Shown: positions 45,233-54,742, counted from the first letter of the stretch. The stretch: 54,855 bases of DNA from Candidatus Cacconaster stercorequi (GCA_018064925.1 JAGHUH010000001.1:1-54855); one strand, 5' to 3'. Program-made: numbers and translations. The notes: a model not told the origin generated them from the sequence alone.

Positions 45233-45889
45233 TTATTTAATGCTTTCCCAGTATTTGTTCTGCAGCGCCCCGGCCACCACGGGGCAATCAACTTTTTCGG
45301 CAAATTCCCGTACCAGCGGCCATTCCTCTTCCCGATCCACCTGGTTAATGAAGATCCGGTCATGGAATTTCTCGCGGTTTATTACCTTGGCTGCTATGGC
45401 GGGCGTGATGGATTGGCTCTCCATCACCCCTGCCAAACGCGCGTACAGCATGGGGCGATGCGCCATTTTGCTGATCGCCTTGCCAAAGCCGTCGGCGCCC
45501 AGCACCAAAATGGTGTTGTTTCGTTCCTTCGGCAAAACCGGCTCATGGATGTCGTGCGCCTTAAACGGCCGTCCCGCTGCACCGTCGGCTTCTACCAGAA
45601 CATAATCTGCCGCGTTCGCCCACGGGAAGTTCGGCTCTGCCAGCTTCCCCTGCTCGGTGGGTGTTCCGGCACAGGCCACGCCGTTGTCCCGCAGCATTTT
45701 CCGCAGCGTATCCGAATCCTGCGCCACGGAATACTGCGCAGGCGGCCAGATTTTGGTGGTGGTGCACACCAGAACAGTCCCCTGCCGGCGCAATTCCTCC
45801 GCCAGATGATACAGCAGCGTCGTTTTTCCGCCGCCGCCGATCAGTGCCGTCACACCGGGCTGAATTTTCAACATCTCCGCCAGCTTCAT
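45233..45889 (-). CDS. yqeC: Selenium-dependent hydroxylase accessory protein YqeC
   Basis: The 218-residue protein matches the YqeC group, a putative nucleotide-binding accessory factor of selenium-dependent molybdenum hydroxylases. The P-loop-like ALIGGGGKTTLLYHLAEEL is near the N-terminus, followed by CTTTKIWPP and VLVEADGAAGRP. I chose the ATG at 45889, which overlaps the upstream gene stop (ATGA); a longer start at 45904 would overlap it by 18 bp. Its presence supports a selenium-bearing cofactor for the hydroxylase. It is 40 kb from those genes and co-transcribed with a lysine methylase gene. Confidence 0.88.
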   Translation of the reverse strand: MKLAEMLKIQPGVTALIGGGGKTTLLYHLAEELRRQGTVLVCTTTKIWPPAQYSVAQDSDTLRKMLRDNGVACAGTPTEQGKLAEPNFPWANAADYVLVEADGAAGRPFKAHDIHEPVLPKERNNTILVLGADGFGKAISKMAHRPMLYARLAGVMESQSITPAIAAKVINREKFHDRIFINQVDREEEWPLVREFAEKVDCPVVAGALQNKYWESIK

Positions 45890-46878
45890 TTGATCTTCTC
45901 CCACGCTTTCAGCAGTCCCGCCACGCTGTATCGCCCGCTATGACGGCACAGCACGCGATACAATGCGTCTACATTTTCTGTATTATGCTCTATTTCTTTG
46001 CTGTAAAGCCTAATTACTTCACAGAATTCTTCTCTTGTTTCACAGTCTGCTGCCAGCGCAAACGCCGAAATACAGCTCCAAACCGCCAATTTTGCCCACG
46101 GCAGTACCTTTCCACTGTACACGCCTCGCAACCAGAAGCGGAAGACATAGTAAATCAACAGCCGTTCGCCCACCGTTTCCCGCCAGGGTTGAGGAACTGA
46201 CGGATGGGAACGCTGCAGCAGCTCGCGCCACTGCGGCGTCAAAATTTCCAACTGACGCAATTTGCGGATATACGCCGACAGTACGCTTTGCGGCACATCC
46301 CCCCGCTCGGATACACCATCCGTCGCCTCGGCCAGTGCAAGCAGTGCATCTATTCGTTTGTCCAACGGTATACTGCGATCCTGCAGCAGATCAAATGCTT
46401 TCTCCCGGGCCTTTTTCAGCCTGTAAAACAGTGAAGCGTCAATTTCATTATAGGCCGGGAGCTCATCACTTTCCTCTGTAATAAATGTAACCTTCTCATC
46501 AGACATCAAATACAACTCCGCCCACGCCGGGCAGGAGAGTCCCGGCATGATCTCCCGCAATCCGCCATACTCGGCCACAAACCGCGGATGAAGATGACAG
46601 GTGCGGCACAGGGCGTCTATGCCGCAGGCAGCGTACAGCTCGCACAGATTGCGTTCATTCAGCAGCACACAGCGACCGTGATGCCGCTTTAGCTGGCGCT
46701 CTCCGCTGCTCCATTCTGTGGCTTCCACCATCCGATCCCGCCATTCCGGCGGCAGCTTTTGCCATCGCGCCGCGCTCTCCTCATCCACCGGGATCTCCCA
46801 CCCGGCACAGCAGGTATCCGGACAGCCGTCTGCCAGACAGCGAAACACCATATCTTGTACCGGCCGACATATTTTCAT
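45886..46878 (-). CDS. FliB-like lysine-N-methylase
   Basis: The 330-residue protein is of the flagellin lysine-N-methylase (FliB) family, recognised by a Cys-rich N-terminus (CLADGCPDTCCAGWEIPVD) and a CxxC cluster (YAACGIDALCRTCHLHP), which likely binds an Fe-S cluster. FliB-like proteins are common in non-motile Firmicutes, and no flagellar gene is in the window, so the methylated protein is unknown. I chose ATG 46878, which has GGGAGG; an upstream in-frame ATG has no ribosome site. Confidence 0.85.
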   Translation of the reverse strand: MKICRPVQDMVFRCLADGCPDTCCAGWEIPVDEESAARWQKLPPEWRDRMVEATEWSSGERQLKRHHGRCVLLNERNLCELYAACGIDALCRTCHLHPRFVAEYGGLREIMPGLSCPAWAELYLMSDEKVTFITEESDELPAYNEIDASLFYRLKKAREKAFDLLQDRSIPLDKRIDALLALAEATDGVSERGDVPQSVLSAYIRKLRQLEILTPQWRELLQRSHPSVPQPWRETVGERLLIYYVFRFWLRGVYSGKVLPWAKLAVWSCISAFALAADCETREEFCEVIRLYSKEIEHNTENVDALYRVLCRHSGRYSVAGLLKAWEKIK

Positions 46879-47017
46879 CGTACTGCCCTCCCTTGTCTCT
46901 GTTTTTTTATCATAGCACAGTTTTCTGCGGATTTCGACTAAAAACAGCTTTTTCGCCCTAAAATCTGGCAATTATTGACCGTTTCCTGTTCTATTCTGAT
47001 TCGCTTTCATGCATATA

Positions 47018-47033
47018 ACACTATATATGGTGT
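47018..47033. promoter_or_regulatory. NrdR box 1
   Basis: ACACTATATATGGTGT matches the NrdR consensus acaCwATATaTwGtgt at all but one position. Confidence 0.75.
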
Positions 47034-47051
47034 TGATTACCGTGGCACACC

Positions 47052-47067
47052 CTACTATATCTTGTTC
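47052..47067. promoter_or_regulatory. Degenerate NrdR-like box
   Basis: CTACTATATCTTGTTC keeps most core positions of the NrdR box. Its start is 34 bp from box 1, slightly more than the usual three-turn pairing. Confidence 0.45.
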
Positions 47068-47140
47068 TGTTTTGTACAGTTTTCACAAAAATCTTCCTTA
47101 CTTTTCGTTGTTCATTTTTCAATATTTTGGTTTTGTTGTC

Positions 47141-47169
47141 TTGCAATGCCACAATATATAGTATATCAT
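47141..47169 (+). promoter_or_regulatory. nrdD promoter with NrdR box 2 inside
   Basis: TTGCAA (47141-47146), a 17-bp spacer and TATCAT (47164-47169). A third NrdR-like box, CCACAATATATAGTAT (47149-47164), covers the spacer, so NrdR bound there would block RNA polymerase. The 378-bp stretch upstream of nrdD holds no gene but these sites. Confidence 0.7.
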
Positions 47170-47256
47170 AGTTTTAATCGTGTTTAACAGCTATCTTCCT
47201 CATTCAGGAAGACTACATATTCTTGACGGAAAACACAACAGAAAGGGAGCTATATC

Positions 47257-49455
47257 ATGAAAATTATCAAGCGCAACGGCTCAGAAGTTATTTTTGACAT
47301 TACAAAAATCATTGTTGCCATCTCCAAGGCCAACGACACTGTGGAAGAAGTGGATCGCATGACACCGATGCAGATCCAGCGTATTGCCGAATCCGTGGAG
47401 CTGCAGTGCCAGAAGATGAATCGCGCTCCCACCGTGGAGGAAATTCAGGATATGGTGGAGCACCACATCATGGCGCACGGCGCTTTTGAGGTGGCCAAAC
47501 ACTACATCACCTATCGTTACACCCGCTCTCTGGTGCGTAAATCCAACACCACCGACGACAAGATCCTCTCCCTCATCGAGTGCAACAACGAGGAGGCCAA
47601 GCAGGAGAACTCCAACAAGAACCCTGTGGTGAACTCCACACAGCGTGACTATATGGCCGGAGAGGTCAGCCGCGATATCACCAACCGTATTCTCCTGCCC
47701 CAAGAGATTGTGGACGCTCACAACGAAGGTCTGATCCATTTCCACGATACCGATTACTATGCCCAGCATATGCACAACTGCGATCTGGTCAATCTGGAGG
47801 ATATGCTGCAGAACGGCACCGTTATCACCGGCACCATGATCGAAAAGCCCCACTCTTTTGCCACCGCCTGCAACATTGCCACCCAGATCGTGGCACAGGT
47901 GGCCAGCAACCAGTACGGCGGCCAGTCCATCAGCCTGACTCATCTGGCTCCCTTTGTCCAGATCAGCCGCGAAAAGCTCCGCGCTACCGTCCGCGATGAG
48001 TTCGATGCCGTGGGCATTGCCGCTGACAGCGATAAGATCAACGCCGTGGCCGAAAAGCGCCTGCGTGAGGAAATCCGCCGCGGCGTACAGACCATCCAGT
48101 ATCAGGTCGTTACGCTGCTGACCACCAACGGTCAGGCACCTTTCATCACCGTGTTCATGTATCTGGGCGAGGCTCGCAATCAGCAGGAAAAGGACGACTT
48201 GGCTCTGATTATCGAAGAAATGCTGCTGCAGCGTTATCAGGGCGTAAAGAATGAAAAGGGCGTGTGGGTCACCCCTGCCTTCCCCAAGCTGATCTATGTG
48301 CTGGAGGAGGACAACATCACCGAGGACAGCAAATATTGGTATCTGACCCAGCTGGCCGCCAAGTGCACCGCCAAGCGCATGGTACCCGACTACATCAGCG
48401 CCAAAATGATGAAGGAGCTCAAGGGCGATGTCTACACCTGCATGGGTTGCCGCAGCTTCCTGACTCCCGACCGCTTTACCGCCGCCGGCATCGGCAATAT
48501 CGCCAACGCCGGCAACTATGAGCCGGGTAAGCGCAAGTATTATGGCCGCTTCAATCAGGGCGTTGTCACCATCAATCTGCCCGATGTGGCTCTCTCCTCC
48601 GGCGGCAATATCGAGAAGTTCTGGAAGATTTTTGACGAGCGTCTGGAGCTGTGTCACCGTGCCCTGCTGTGCCGCCACGAGCGTCTGAAGGGTACGCTGT
48701 CCGACGCCGCGCCCATCCTGTGGCAGTATGGCGCCTGCGCCCGTCTGCCCAAGGGACAGCCCATTGACGAGCTGCTGTTCAATGGCTACTCCACCATCTC
48801 TCTGGGCTACGCCGGACTGTACGAGTGTGTCAAATATATGACCGGCAAGAGTCACACCGATCCCTCTGCCACGCCCTTTGCGCTGGATGTGATGAACAAG
48901 ATGAACGATTCCTGCCGCAAGTGGAAGGAGCAGCACAACATCGACTTCTCCCTGTACGGCACACCGCTGGAATCCACTACCTATAAGTTCGCCAAGGCAC
49001 TGCAGAAGCGTTTCGGCATCATCGAAGGGATTACCGACAAGGGATATGTCACCAACAGCTACCATGTCCATGTGACCGAACCCATCGACGCTTTCAAGAA
49101 GCTGGAGTTCGAGGCACAGTTCCAGCACCTGTCCCCCGGCGGCGCCATCAGCTATGTGGAAGTGCCCGATATGCAGAACAATCTGGACGCTGTGCTGGAG
49201 GTCATGAAGTTCATCTACGATCACATCATCTACGCCGAGCTGAACACCAAGAGCGACTATTGCCAGGTCTGCGGCTGGGACGGTGAGATTGAGATCGTGG
49301 AGGAAGAAGGTAAGCTGATCTGGAAGTGCCCCCAGTGCGGCAACACCGATCAGGATAAGATGAATGTGGCACGCCGTACCTGCGGCTATATCGGCACCCA
49401 GTTCTGGAATCAGGGTCGTACGCAAGAGATCAAGGATCGCGTACTGCACCTGTAA
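47257..49455 (+). CDS. nrdD: Anaerobic ribonucleoside-triphosphate reductase
   Basis: NrdD makes dNTPs from NTPs with a glycyl radical under strict anaerobiosis. The 732-residue protein has an N-terminal ATP-cone (about 1-95, starting MKIIKRNGSEVIFD), the catalytic barrel, a zinc-ribbon four-Cys site (CQVCGWDGE, CPQCGN) and the C-terminal RRTCGYIGTQ, with the radical-bearing Gly at about 710. The ribosome site is AAGGGAG. It is followed 65 bp later by nrdG and lies behind NrdR boxes, so it is probably repressed when dNTPs are high. Confidence 0.97.
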   Translation: MKIIKRNGSEVIFDITKIIVAISKANDTVEEVDRMTPMQIQRIAESVELQCQKMNRAPTVEEIQDMVEHHIMAHGAFEVAKHYITYRYTRSLVRKSNTTDDKILSLIECNNEEAKQENSNKNPVVNSTQRDYMAGEVSRDITNRILLPQEIVDAHNEGLIHFHDTDYYAQHMHNCDLVNLEDMLQNGTVITGTMIEKPHSFATACNIATQIVAQVASNQYGGQSISLTHLAPFVQISREKLRATVRDEFDAVGIAADSDKINAVAEKRLREEIRRGVQTIQYQVVTLLTTNGQAPFITVFMYLGEARNQQEKDDLALIIEEMLLQRYQGVKNEKGVWVTPAFPKLIYVLEEDNITEDSKYWYLTQLAAKCTAKRMVPDYISAKMMKELKGDVYTCMGCRSFLTPDRFTAAGIGNIANAGNYEPGKRKYYGRFNQGVVTINLPDVALSSGGNIEKFWKIFDERLELCHRALLCRHERLKGTLSDAAPILWQYGACARLPKGQPIDELLFNGYSTISLGYAGLYECVKYMTGKSHTDPSATPFALDVMNKMNDSCRKWKEQHNIDFSLYGTPLESTTYKFAKALQKRFGIIEGITDKGYVTNSYHVHVTEPIDAFKKLEFEAQFQHLSPGGAISYVEVPDMQNNLDAVLEVMKFIYDHIIYAELNTKSDYCQVCGWDGEIEIVEEEGKLIWKCPQCGNTDQDKMNVARRTCGYIGTQFWNQGRTQEIKDRVLHL

Positions 49456-49474
49456 TTATCTGAAAATAACCATT

Positions 49475-49503
49475 ATGGGCGGACTTCTGTCCGCCCATTT
49501 TCC
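49475..49503 (+). terminator. Hairpin between nrdD and nrdG
   Basis: A perfect 10-bp stem ATGGGCGGAC with a TTCT loop is followed by only a short T-run, so it is a likely attenuator giving less nrdG than nrdD. Confidence 0.6.
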
Positions 49504-49520
49504 CCAAAAAGGAGATTACC

Positions 49521-50054
49521 ATGTACTACGGTGAATTAAAAAAATGTGATATCGCCAACGGCATCGGCGTGCGCGTCACGCTGTTCGTGTCCGGCTGCAC
49601 CAACCACTGCCCCGATTGCTTCCAGCCCCAGACATGGGATTTTTGCTACGGAAAGCCCTACACCGCCGACACCGAGGCGGAGATCTTCGCCGAGCTGGAC
49701 AAGTCCTATGTACAGGGACTTACCGTCCTGGGCGGTGAGCCATTCGAGCCGGAAAATCAGCGCGAGCTGGTAAAACTACTGAAAAAAGTAAAGGAACACT
49801 ATCCCGACAAGACCGTCTGGGTCTTTTCCGGCTTCACGCTGGATCGTGAGCTGCTGGTGGATGGCTCCCATCCCCGCTGCGAGGTGACCGATGAGATGCT
49901 GTCTTACATTGATGTGCTGGTAGACGGGCGGTTTGTGAAGGAGCTGAAGGATATCTCCCTGCAGTTCCGCGGCAGCCGCAATCAGCGCGTCATTGACATG
50001 AATAAAACTCGTGAAACCGGTGAGATCACCATCTGGGAAAAACTGCGCCGGTAA
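49521..50054 (+). CDS. nrdG: Anaerobic ribonucleotide reductase activase
   Basis: NrdG is the radical SAM enzyme that installs the glycyl radical on NrdD. The 177-residue protein has the cluster motif Cys26-x3-Cys30-x2-Cys33 (SGCTNHCPDCF) and the conserved VLGGEPFEPEN. The ribosome site is AAGGAG. It follows nrdD and is followed by a GC-rich hairpin. Confidence 0.96.
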   Translation: MYYGELKKCDIANGIGVRVTLFVSGCTNHCPDCFQPQTWDFCYGKPYTADTEAEIFAELDKSYVQGLTVLGGEPFEPENQRELVKLLKKVKEHYPDKTVWVFSGFTLDRELLVDGSHPRCEVTDEMLSYIDVLVDGRFVKELKDISLQFRGSRNQRVIDMNKTRETGEITIWEKLRR

Positions 50055-50114
50055 ACTCGTTTCTCTGACAAAAAGACACATTATATAAACACGGCTTTGC
50101 CCGTCAAATTAAAA

Positions 50115-50133
50115 CCCCCGGCTACGCCGGGGG
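50115..50133. terminator. Short GC hairpin after nrdG
   Basis: The stem CCCCCGGC/GCCGGGGG with a TAC loop lies between nrdG and the convergent sortase gene. The T-run is poor, so termination is likely but not certain. Confidence 0.6.
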
Positions 50134-50179
50134 ATATTTATTGCGTCTTTATCTTATTTTTCTTCCAGCGCTGACACGC

Positions 50180-50908
50180 CTAATCATCAATGGGGATCAA
50201 CTGGCCCAGAACCACAAAGCGCGCGTTGTCATACTCATAGGAACAGGTAGACAGCGTGACAAGCCGATATGCATCGGAATACTCTGCCTTCGCGGTAAAA
50301 TCGGAATCTGCCATATACGCCTCTACCGTGTCTGCCGACAGATCAAAACTGTAAATATCGGCATCATCATTCACTACGCAGCCTGCCAGCAGATCCACGC
50401 GGTAGGTCTGCTCCGGCGTCATCAGATACAGATAAGGATGTGCCTTGTAATAGGCAGGATCCTTATAATCCGTCAGCCGACCGAACATATTGCCCGAGCG
50501 CATATTATGCCCGTATATCAATGTATTGGGCATTGAAAAATCAGCACTGCATTCGCAATCCATAAACAGTGTACCGTTGTCATTAACACTGCCGTCCAGC
50601 AGACGATGCAGATAGTATTCATTGTCACTGCCCTGCACAATGGGATAGTCCAGTCCGGTATCGGCACCGTAGAGCCAAGCAACAATATCCGAATTAGCTT
50701 CGCGCAGTGCATCAAAGTCCACTTTGATCCGCTCCGGCTCGCCCTTCTCCCGCGTTCCCTCATCAACAGCAGTTGTATACTGCATCACATCTTCGGTGAC
50801 CTTCACGCTTTTGTTCTTTTCCATCATATAATGGCCAACCTGATACGCTGAAAAGGCAAAAATGCCGATCAGCACAATCAGAATGCCGTAATAGAGACCT
50901 CGTTTCAA
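50180..50908 (-). CDS. srtB: Class B sortase
   Basis: Sortases attach surface proteins to peptidoglycan. The 242-residue protein has an N-terminal membrane anchor (about 5-24), the catalytic His at about 134 (TLIYGHNM), the TLSTC motif with Cys at about 222, and Arg at about 230. The long spacing and these motifs fit class B. No partner substrate with a sorting signal is in the window. It is divergent from the threonine aldolase gene. Confidence 0.92.
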   Translation of the reverse strand: MKRGLYYGILIVLIGIFAFSAYQVGHYMMEKNKSVKVTEDVMQYTTAVDEGTREKGEPERIKVDFDALREANSDIVAWLYGADTGLDYPIVQGSDNEYYLHRLLDGSVNDNGTLFMDCECSADFSMPNTLIYGHNMRSGNMFGRLTDYKDPAYYKAHPYLYLMTPEQTYRVDLLAGCVVNDDADIYSFDLSADTVEAYMADSDFTAKAEYSDAYRLVTLSTCSYEYDNARFVVLGQLIPIDD

Positions 50909-50986
50909 ACAATCCCCTCCTCAAATCTTTCAGATGTGCGCATTATAGCAGATATCCTAATTTTTCGCAAGAGACGGCCACAGCCC

Positions 50987-51015
50987 TTTACTTTCACTCC
51001 GTTCTGCGGTAGAAT
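50987..51015 (+). promoter_or_regulatory. Promoter of the threonine aldolase gene
   Basis: TTTACT (50987-50992), a 17-bp spacer and TAGAAT (51010-51015) are followed by AGGAGG and the ATG at 51043. Confidence 0.6.
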
Positions 51016-51042
51016 GAAAAAAATCCTGTGAGGAGGACTTTT

Positions 51043-52083
51043 ATGATTTACTTTAACTGTGACTATCTGGAGGGTGCCCATCCCGCCATTATGAAAAAGC
51101 TGATGGAAACCAATCTGGAGCAGACGATTGGTTACAGTGCTGATCCCTATTGTGCAGCGGCACGCGAAAAAATCAAAGCCGCCTGTCAGGCACCTGATGC
51201 CGATGTTCACTTTCTGGTGGGCGGCACACAGACCAACACCACGGTGATCGCCTCCATCCTGCGTCCCTATCAGGGTGTGCTGGCCGCCGCATCCGGACAC
51301 ATTAATGTACACGAAACCGGCGCCATCGAATCCACCGGACACAAGGTGCTGACCATTCCCACAACTGACGGAAAGATTACCGCCCAACAGATCGACGAAA
51401 ATTGCTATGCCCTTGCCCATGACGACAACTATGAGCACATCGTTCAGCCGGGCATGGTCTATCTCTCCCATCCCACAGAGTACGGTACGCTCTACACCAA
51501 GGATGAGCTGACCGCCATCTCCGAGGTATGCCGCAAGTGGCAGATCCCGCTGTTTCTGGATGGTGCCCGTCTGGGCTACGGCCTTATGAGCGATGTCTCC
51601 GACTTGACGCTGCCGGAGCTGGCACACCTGTGTGATGTCTTCTATATCGGCGGCACCAAGGTGGGTGCGCTGTTCGGCGAGGCAGTGGTCATCATGAACG
51701 ACGCGTTGAAGCGCGACTTCCGCAACATGATGAAGCGGCACGGTGGTATGCTGGCCAAGGGGCGTCTGTTGGGCATCCAGTTTGAAACGCTGTTCACCGA
51801 CGATCTCTATTTTACCATTTCCCGCCACGCCATTGATATGGCCATGCAGATCCGCGATATTTTCGTTTCTGCCGGCTATCCCCTGCTGTTTGATTCTCCC
51901 ACCAATCAGCAGTATCCCATTCTGCCGGATGAGGATTTTGCCGCGCTGCGTAAGGATTTCGGCTTTGAGTTCTGGGAGCGTGTGGATGAAACACATTCCG
52001 GCACCCGTTTCTGTGCCAGCTGGGCCACCACGCAGGAAAATGTGGATGCCCTGCGCCAAGCCGTGCAGGCGCTGAAAAAATAA
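51043..52083 (+). CDS. Low-specificity L-threonine aldolase family enzyme
   Basis: The 346-residue fold-type I PLP enzyme begins NCDYLEGAHPAIMKKL and has HINVHETGAIESTGHKV, the metal/PLP Asp in LFLDGARLGYG and the Schiff-base Lys in IGGTKVGALFGE. Such enzymes cleave threonine or allo-threonine to glycine and acetaldehyde, and some act on other beta-hydroxy amino acids. I chose ATG 51043, which has AGGAGG. It is convergent with the small unknown gene and shares a terminator with it. Confidence 0.9.
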   Translation: MIYFNCDYLEGAHPAIMKKLMETNLEQTIGYSADPYCAAAREKIKAACQAPDADVHFLVGGTQTNTTVIASILRPYQGVLAAASGHINVHETGAIESTGHKVLTIPTTDGKITAQQIDENCYALAHDDNYEHIVQPGMVYLSHPTEYGTLYTKDELTAISEVCRKWQIPLFLDGARLGYGLMSDVSDLTLPELAHLCDVFYIGGTKVGALFGEAVVIMNDALKRDFRNMMKRHGGMLAKGRLLGIQFETLFTDDLYFTISRHAIDMAMQIRDIFVSAGYPLLFDSPTNQQYPILPDEDFAALRKDFGFEFWERVDETHSGTRFCASWATTQENVDALRQAVQALKK

Positions 52084-52095
52084 TATTCGATCCGT

Positions 52096-52135
52096 AAAAT
52101 AATGCGTCCGAAAAAATTTCGGACGCATTATTTTT
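52096..52135. terminator. Bidirectional terminator
   Basis: A perfect stem of about 16-18 bp (AATGCGTCCGAAA core) with a 3-nt loop has T-runs in both directions. It ends the aldolase gene and the convergent small gene. Confidence 0.85.
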
Positions 52136-52442
52136 AATACTTTTTGGCGGAAATACTGCAAATCTTCGCTTTGATTCCCTTGTTTGCCATAGCTTCACCG
52201 ATTTTGCTTTTCAGCAGATTGCGCTTCTTGTTGATCAGATCCACGACCAATTCATTTTTCTTATCCTGACTCATTTTACCCAGCACCTTCCGGGCCGTGT
52301 TGGCGGCAAATTCCTTTTTACTGCCCACCAGCTTGCCCATCAAACCGCCCTTGGCTTCCAGATTTTCCGCAACCATGGGCACCAGCAACTCGGCCACGCT
52401 GTCATAATCAACCGAATCTACCAATATTCTGACTTCGATCAT
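52134..52442 (-). CDS. Small conserved-looking protein of unknown function
   Basis: This 102-residue protein starts MIEVRILVDSVDYDSVAELL and is Lys-rich and basic in the second half, with no signal peptide or membrane segment. I do not recognise a domain. The ribosome site is AAAGGAGG. It lies 90 bp after the pckA stop, behind a terminator, and has no visible own promoter. Codon use looks like its neighbours. Function is unknown. Confidence 0.75.
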   Translation of the reverse strand: MIEVRILVDSVDYDSVAELLVPMVAENLEAKGGLMGKLVGSKKEFAANTARKVLGKMSQDKKNELVVDLINKKRNLLKSKIGEAMANKGIKAKICSISAKKY

Positions 52443-52468
52443 TTTTCGATCCTCCTTTTACATGGAAA

Positions 52469-52494
52469 AAGGCACCGGAAAATTCCGGTGCCTT
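52469..52494 (-). terminator. Terminator after pckA
   Basis: The perfect stem AAGGCACCGGAA/TTCCGGTGCCTT with a 2-nt loop is followed on the minus strand by a T-run, about 38 bp past the pckA stop and just before the small gene ribosome site. Confidence 0.8.
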
Positions 52495-52532
52495 CAATAT
52501 ACCACAAAATTCCCAAAAATGGTACTTCTTTT

Positions 52533-54137
52533 TTACAGCTGGGGGCCTGCTTCCACCAGTGCCTTGCCGGCCTCGTTGGTTTCGTACTTGGCAAAGTTCT
52601 TCACAAAGCGGCCGGCCAGATCCTTTGCCTTGGCCTCCCATTCGCTGCTATCTGCATAGGTGTCGCGGGGATCCAGAATGGCGGGATCCACACCGGGCAG
52701 AGCCGTGGGCACCTCAAAGTTGAAGTAAGGAATCATCTTGGTGGGGGCGGACTTAATGGAACCGTCCAAAATAGCATCAATGATGCCGCGGGTATCCTTG
52801 ATGGAGATACGCTTTCCGGTGCCGTTCCAGCCGGTATTGACCAGATAGGCCTTGGCGCCGCTCATCTTCATGCGCTTCACCAGTTCTTCGGCATACTTGG
52901 TGGGATGCAGCTCCAGGAATGCCTGACCGAAGCAGGCGGAGAAAGTGGGCGTGGGCTCGGTGATGCCGCGCTCGGTACCGGCCAGCTTGGCGGTGAAGCC
53001 GGACAGGAAGTAATACTGGGTCTGCTCCGGGGTCAGGATGGACACGGGAGGCAGCACGCCAAAGGCATCAGCCGAGAGGAAAATCACATTCTTGGCAGCA
53101 GGAGCGGCGGAGATGGGACGCACGATCTTCTCAATATGGTCGATGGGATAGCTGACGCGGGTATTCTCGGTCACGGACTTATCGGCAAAGTCGATCTTGC
53201 CATTCTCATCCACGGTGACATTCTCCAGCAGCGCATTGCGGCGGATGGCGTTATAAATGTCGGGCTCGGACTCCTTGTCCAGATTGATGACCTTGGCATA
53301 GCAACCGCCCTCGAAGTTGAACACGCCCTTGTCGTCCCAGCCGTGCTCGTCATCGCCGATGAGCAGGCGCTTGGGGTCGGTGGACAGCGTGGTCTTGCCG
53401 GTACCGGAAAGGCCGAAGAAGATGGCGGTATTCTCGCCGTTCATGTCGGTGTTGGCGGAGCAGTGCATGGCAGCAATGCCCTTCAGGGGCAGATAGTAGT
53501 TCATCATGGAGAACATACCCTTTTTCATCTCGCCGCCGTACCAGGTGTTGATGATGACCTGCTCGCGGGAGGTGATGTTGAAGGCCACACAGGTCTCGGA
53601 GTTCAGGCCCAGCTCCTGATAATTCTCCACCTTTGCCTTGGAGGCGGTATAGACCACGAAGTCGGGCTCGAAGCTCTTCAGTTCCTCCTCGGTGGGCTTG
53701 ATAAACATATTGCGGACAAAGTGTGCCTGCCATGCCACTTCCATAATAAAGCGAATGGCCATGCGGGTATCCTTGTTGGCACCACAGAACGCATCCACCA
53801 CAAACAGACGCTTGCCGCACAGTTCGTTGACAGCGATATTCTTCACCGTATGCCAAACATCCTCGCTCATGGGATGATTATCATTCTTATACGCATCGGA
53901 AGTCCACCAAACGGTGTCCTTGGCGTTTTCATCCATGACAATGTACTTGTCCTTGGGGGAACGGCCGGTATAGATGCCGGTCATCACATTCACGGCGTCC
54001 AACTCGGTCATCTGACCGACTTCATAGCCGTCCAGACCTTCCTTGGTCTCCTCGTCAAAGAGGACCTCATAGGACGGGTTATAAATAATTTCTGTGGTAT
54101 CGGAGATGCCATACTTCTTCAGATCAATCGCAGCCAT
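52533..54137 (-). CDS. pckA: Phosphoenolpyruvate carboxykinase (ATP)
   Basis: PckA interconverts oxaloacetate and PEP. In anaerobes it often runs in the CO2-fixing direction and makes ATP. The 534-residue protein has the P-loop [11 protein letters not shown], the metal-binding [20 protein letters not shown] and the [10 protein letters not shown] entry motif. I chose ATG 54137, which has AAAAGGAGA; an upstream in-frame ATG lacks one. It is followed by a terminator and then the small unknown gene. Confidence 0.96.
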   Translation of the reverse strand: MAAIDLKKYGISDTTEIIYNPSYEVLFDEETKEGLDGYEVGQMTELDAVNVMTGIYTGRSPKDKYIVMDENAKDTVWWTSDAYKNDNHPMSEDVWHTVKNIAVNELCGKRLFVVDAFCGANKDTRMAIRFIMEVAWQAHFVRNMFIKPTEEELKSFEPDFVVYTASKAKVENYQELGLNSETCVAFNITSREQVIINTWYGGEMKKGMFSMMNYYLPLKGIAAMHCSANTDMNGENTAIFFGLSGTGKTTLSTDPKRLLIGDDEHGWDDKGVFNFEGGCYAKVINLDKESEPDIYNAIRRNALLENVTVDENGKIDFADKSVTENTRVSYPIDHIEKIVRPISAAPAAKNVIFLSADAFGVLPPVSILTPEQTQYYFLSGFTAKLAGTERGITEPTPTFSACFGQAFLELHPTKYAEELVKRMKMSGAKAYLVNTGWNGTGKRISIKDTRGIIDAILDGSIKSAPTKMIPYFNFEVPTALPGVDPAILDPRDTYADSSEWEAKAKDLAGRFVKNFAKYETNEAGKALVEAGPQL

Positions 54138-54293
54138 AAGATATTCTCCTTTTATATTTGGATACGCTCCAATTTGATTTCCATATTCCCCCATGATAGA
54201 GGTTACCTGTATTATACCACGCCATTTTTCAAAAAGCTATCACTGGCATACATCATTTTTCACAATTTTATAAGCCGGTCCGATAAAAAATCA

Positions 54294-54339
54294 GGCCACC
54301 TTGGGGCACCCTCCGTAAGGAAGGTGCCCCAAGGCGGCC
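54294..54339 (-). terminator. Long hairpin downstream of the recombinase remnant
   Basis: GGCC-A-CCTTGGGGCACC pairs with GGTGCCCCAAGG-C-GGCC in a stem of about 16 bp, extended by an inner 3-bp stem. On the minus strand it is followed by T6, so it terminates leftward transcription. It could also be a small interspersed repeat. Confidence 0.55.
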
Positions 54340-54391
54340 TTTGTATCTAAATTAAATGTCGTTTTTTTGTGAGACGGTGTAACCTTTGTGG

Positions 54392-54664
54392 TTATGCCGT
54401 TTTTGTTTGTTCTGCTTTCAAGCGCTTTTGGAAAGCTTCTTCCATTTCCTCCGGCGTCATTTCACGCATGATGCCGACACCGCTGAAATAGATGTCAAGA
54501 AGCTATACCCGCTTCCCGTCAATGTATCTCGGCGCGTGTACCTCAATCTTTTCGACATATTCGTGTACGATCTCCGGAGTAAGCTCGGTAAATTCGGTAA
54601 GCCGTTTTACCTTCTCGATGAATTTCTGCAAGCCGACGGATTTGTCCGTTTCACCCGAAAGGAA
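54392..54664 (-). pseudogene. Remnant of a serine site-specific recombinase C-terminus
   Basis: On the minus strand a 91-codon frame reads like the extreme C-terminus of a transposon-type large serine recombinase (DUF4368 region): FTELTPEIVHEYVEKIEVHA, then a stop, then LLDIYFSGVG and ending EEMEEAFQKRLKAEQTK. A single in-frame TAG at 54503-54505 breaks it, where relatives typically have Gln (CAG). An in-frame TGA at 54665-54667 ends the homology upstream and no catalytic domain remains. This is the trace of a past integrative element. The call rests on recalled family sequence. Confidence 0.6.
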
Positions 54665-54677
54665 TCACCCAGTCATC

Positions 54678-54706
54678 TTGCAAACATCCTGATATTCGGA
54701 TATAAT
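54678..54706 (+). promoter_or_regulatory. Promoter for the terminal helix-turn-helix gene
   Basis: TTGCAA (54678-54683), a 17-bp spacer and TATAAT (54701-54706) sit directly at the edge of the recombinase remnant. Confidence 0.7.
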
Positions 54707-54742
54707 ATATCTTGTAGAATTGTATTTATTGGAGGTGTGCCA

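Noticed and set aside
47281-49449. A 722-codon antisense frame under nrdD
   Set aside because: It is a shadow of nrdD, without any recognisable domain.
52488-54350. A 620-codon plus-strand frame over pckA
   Set aside because: It is a shadow of pckA; the protein has no family signature and starts in the pckA downstream region.
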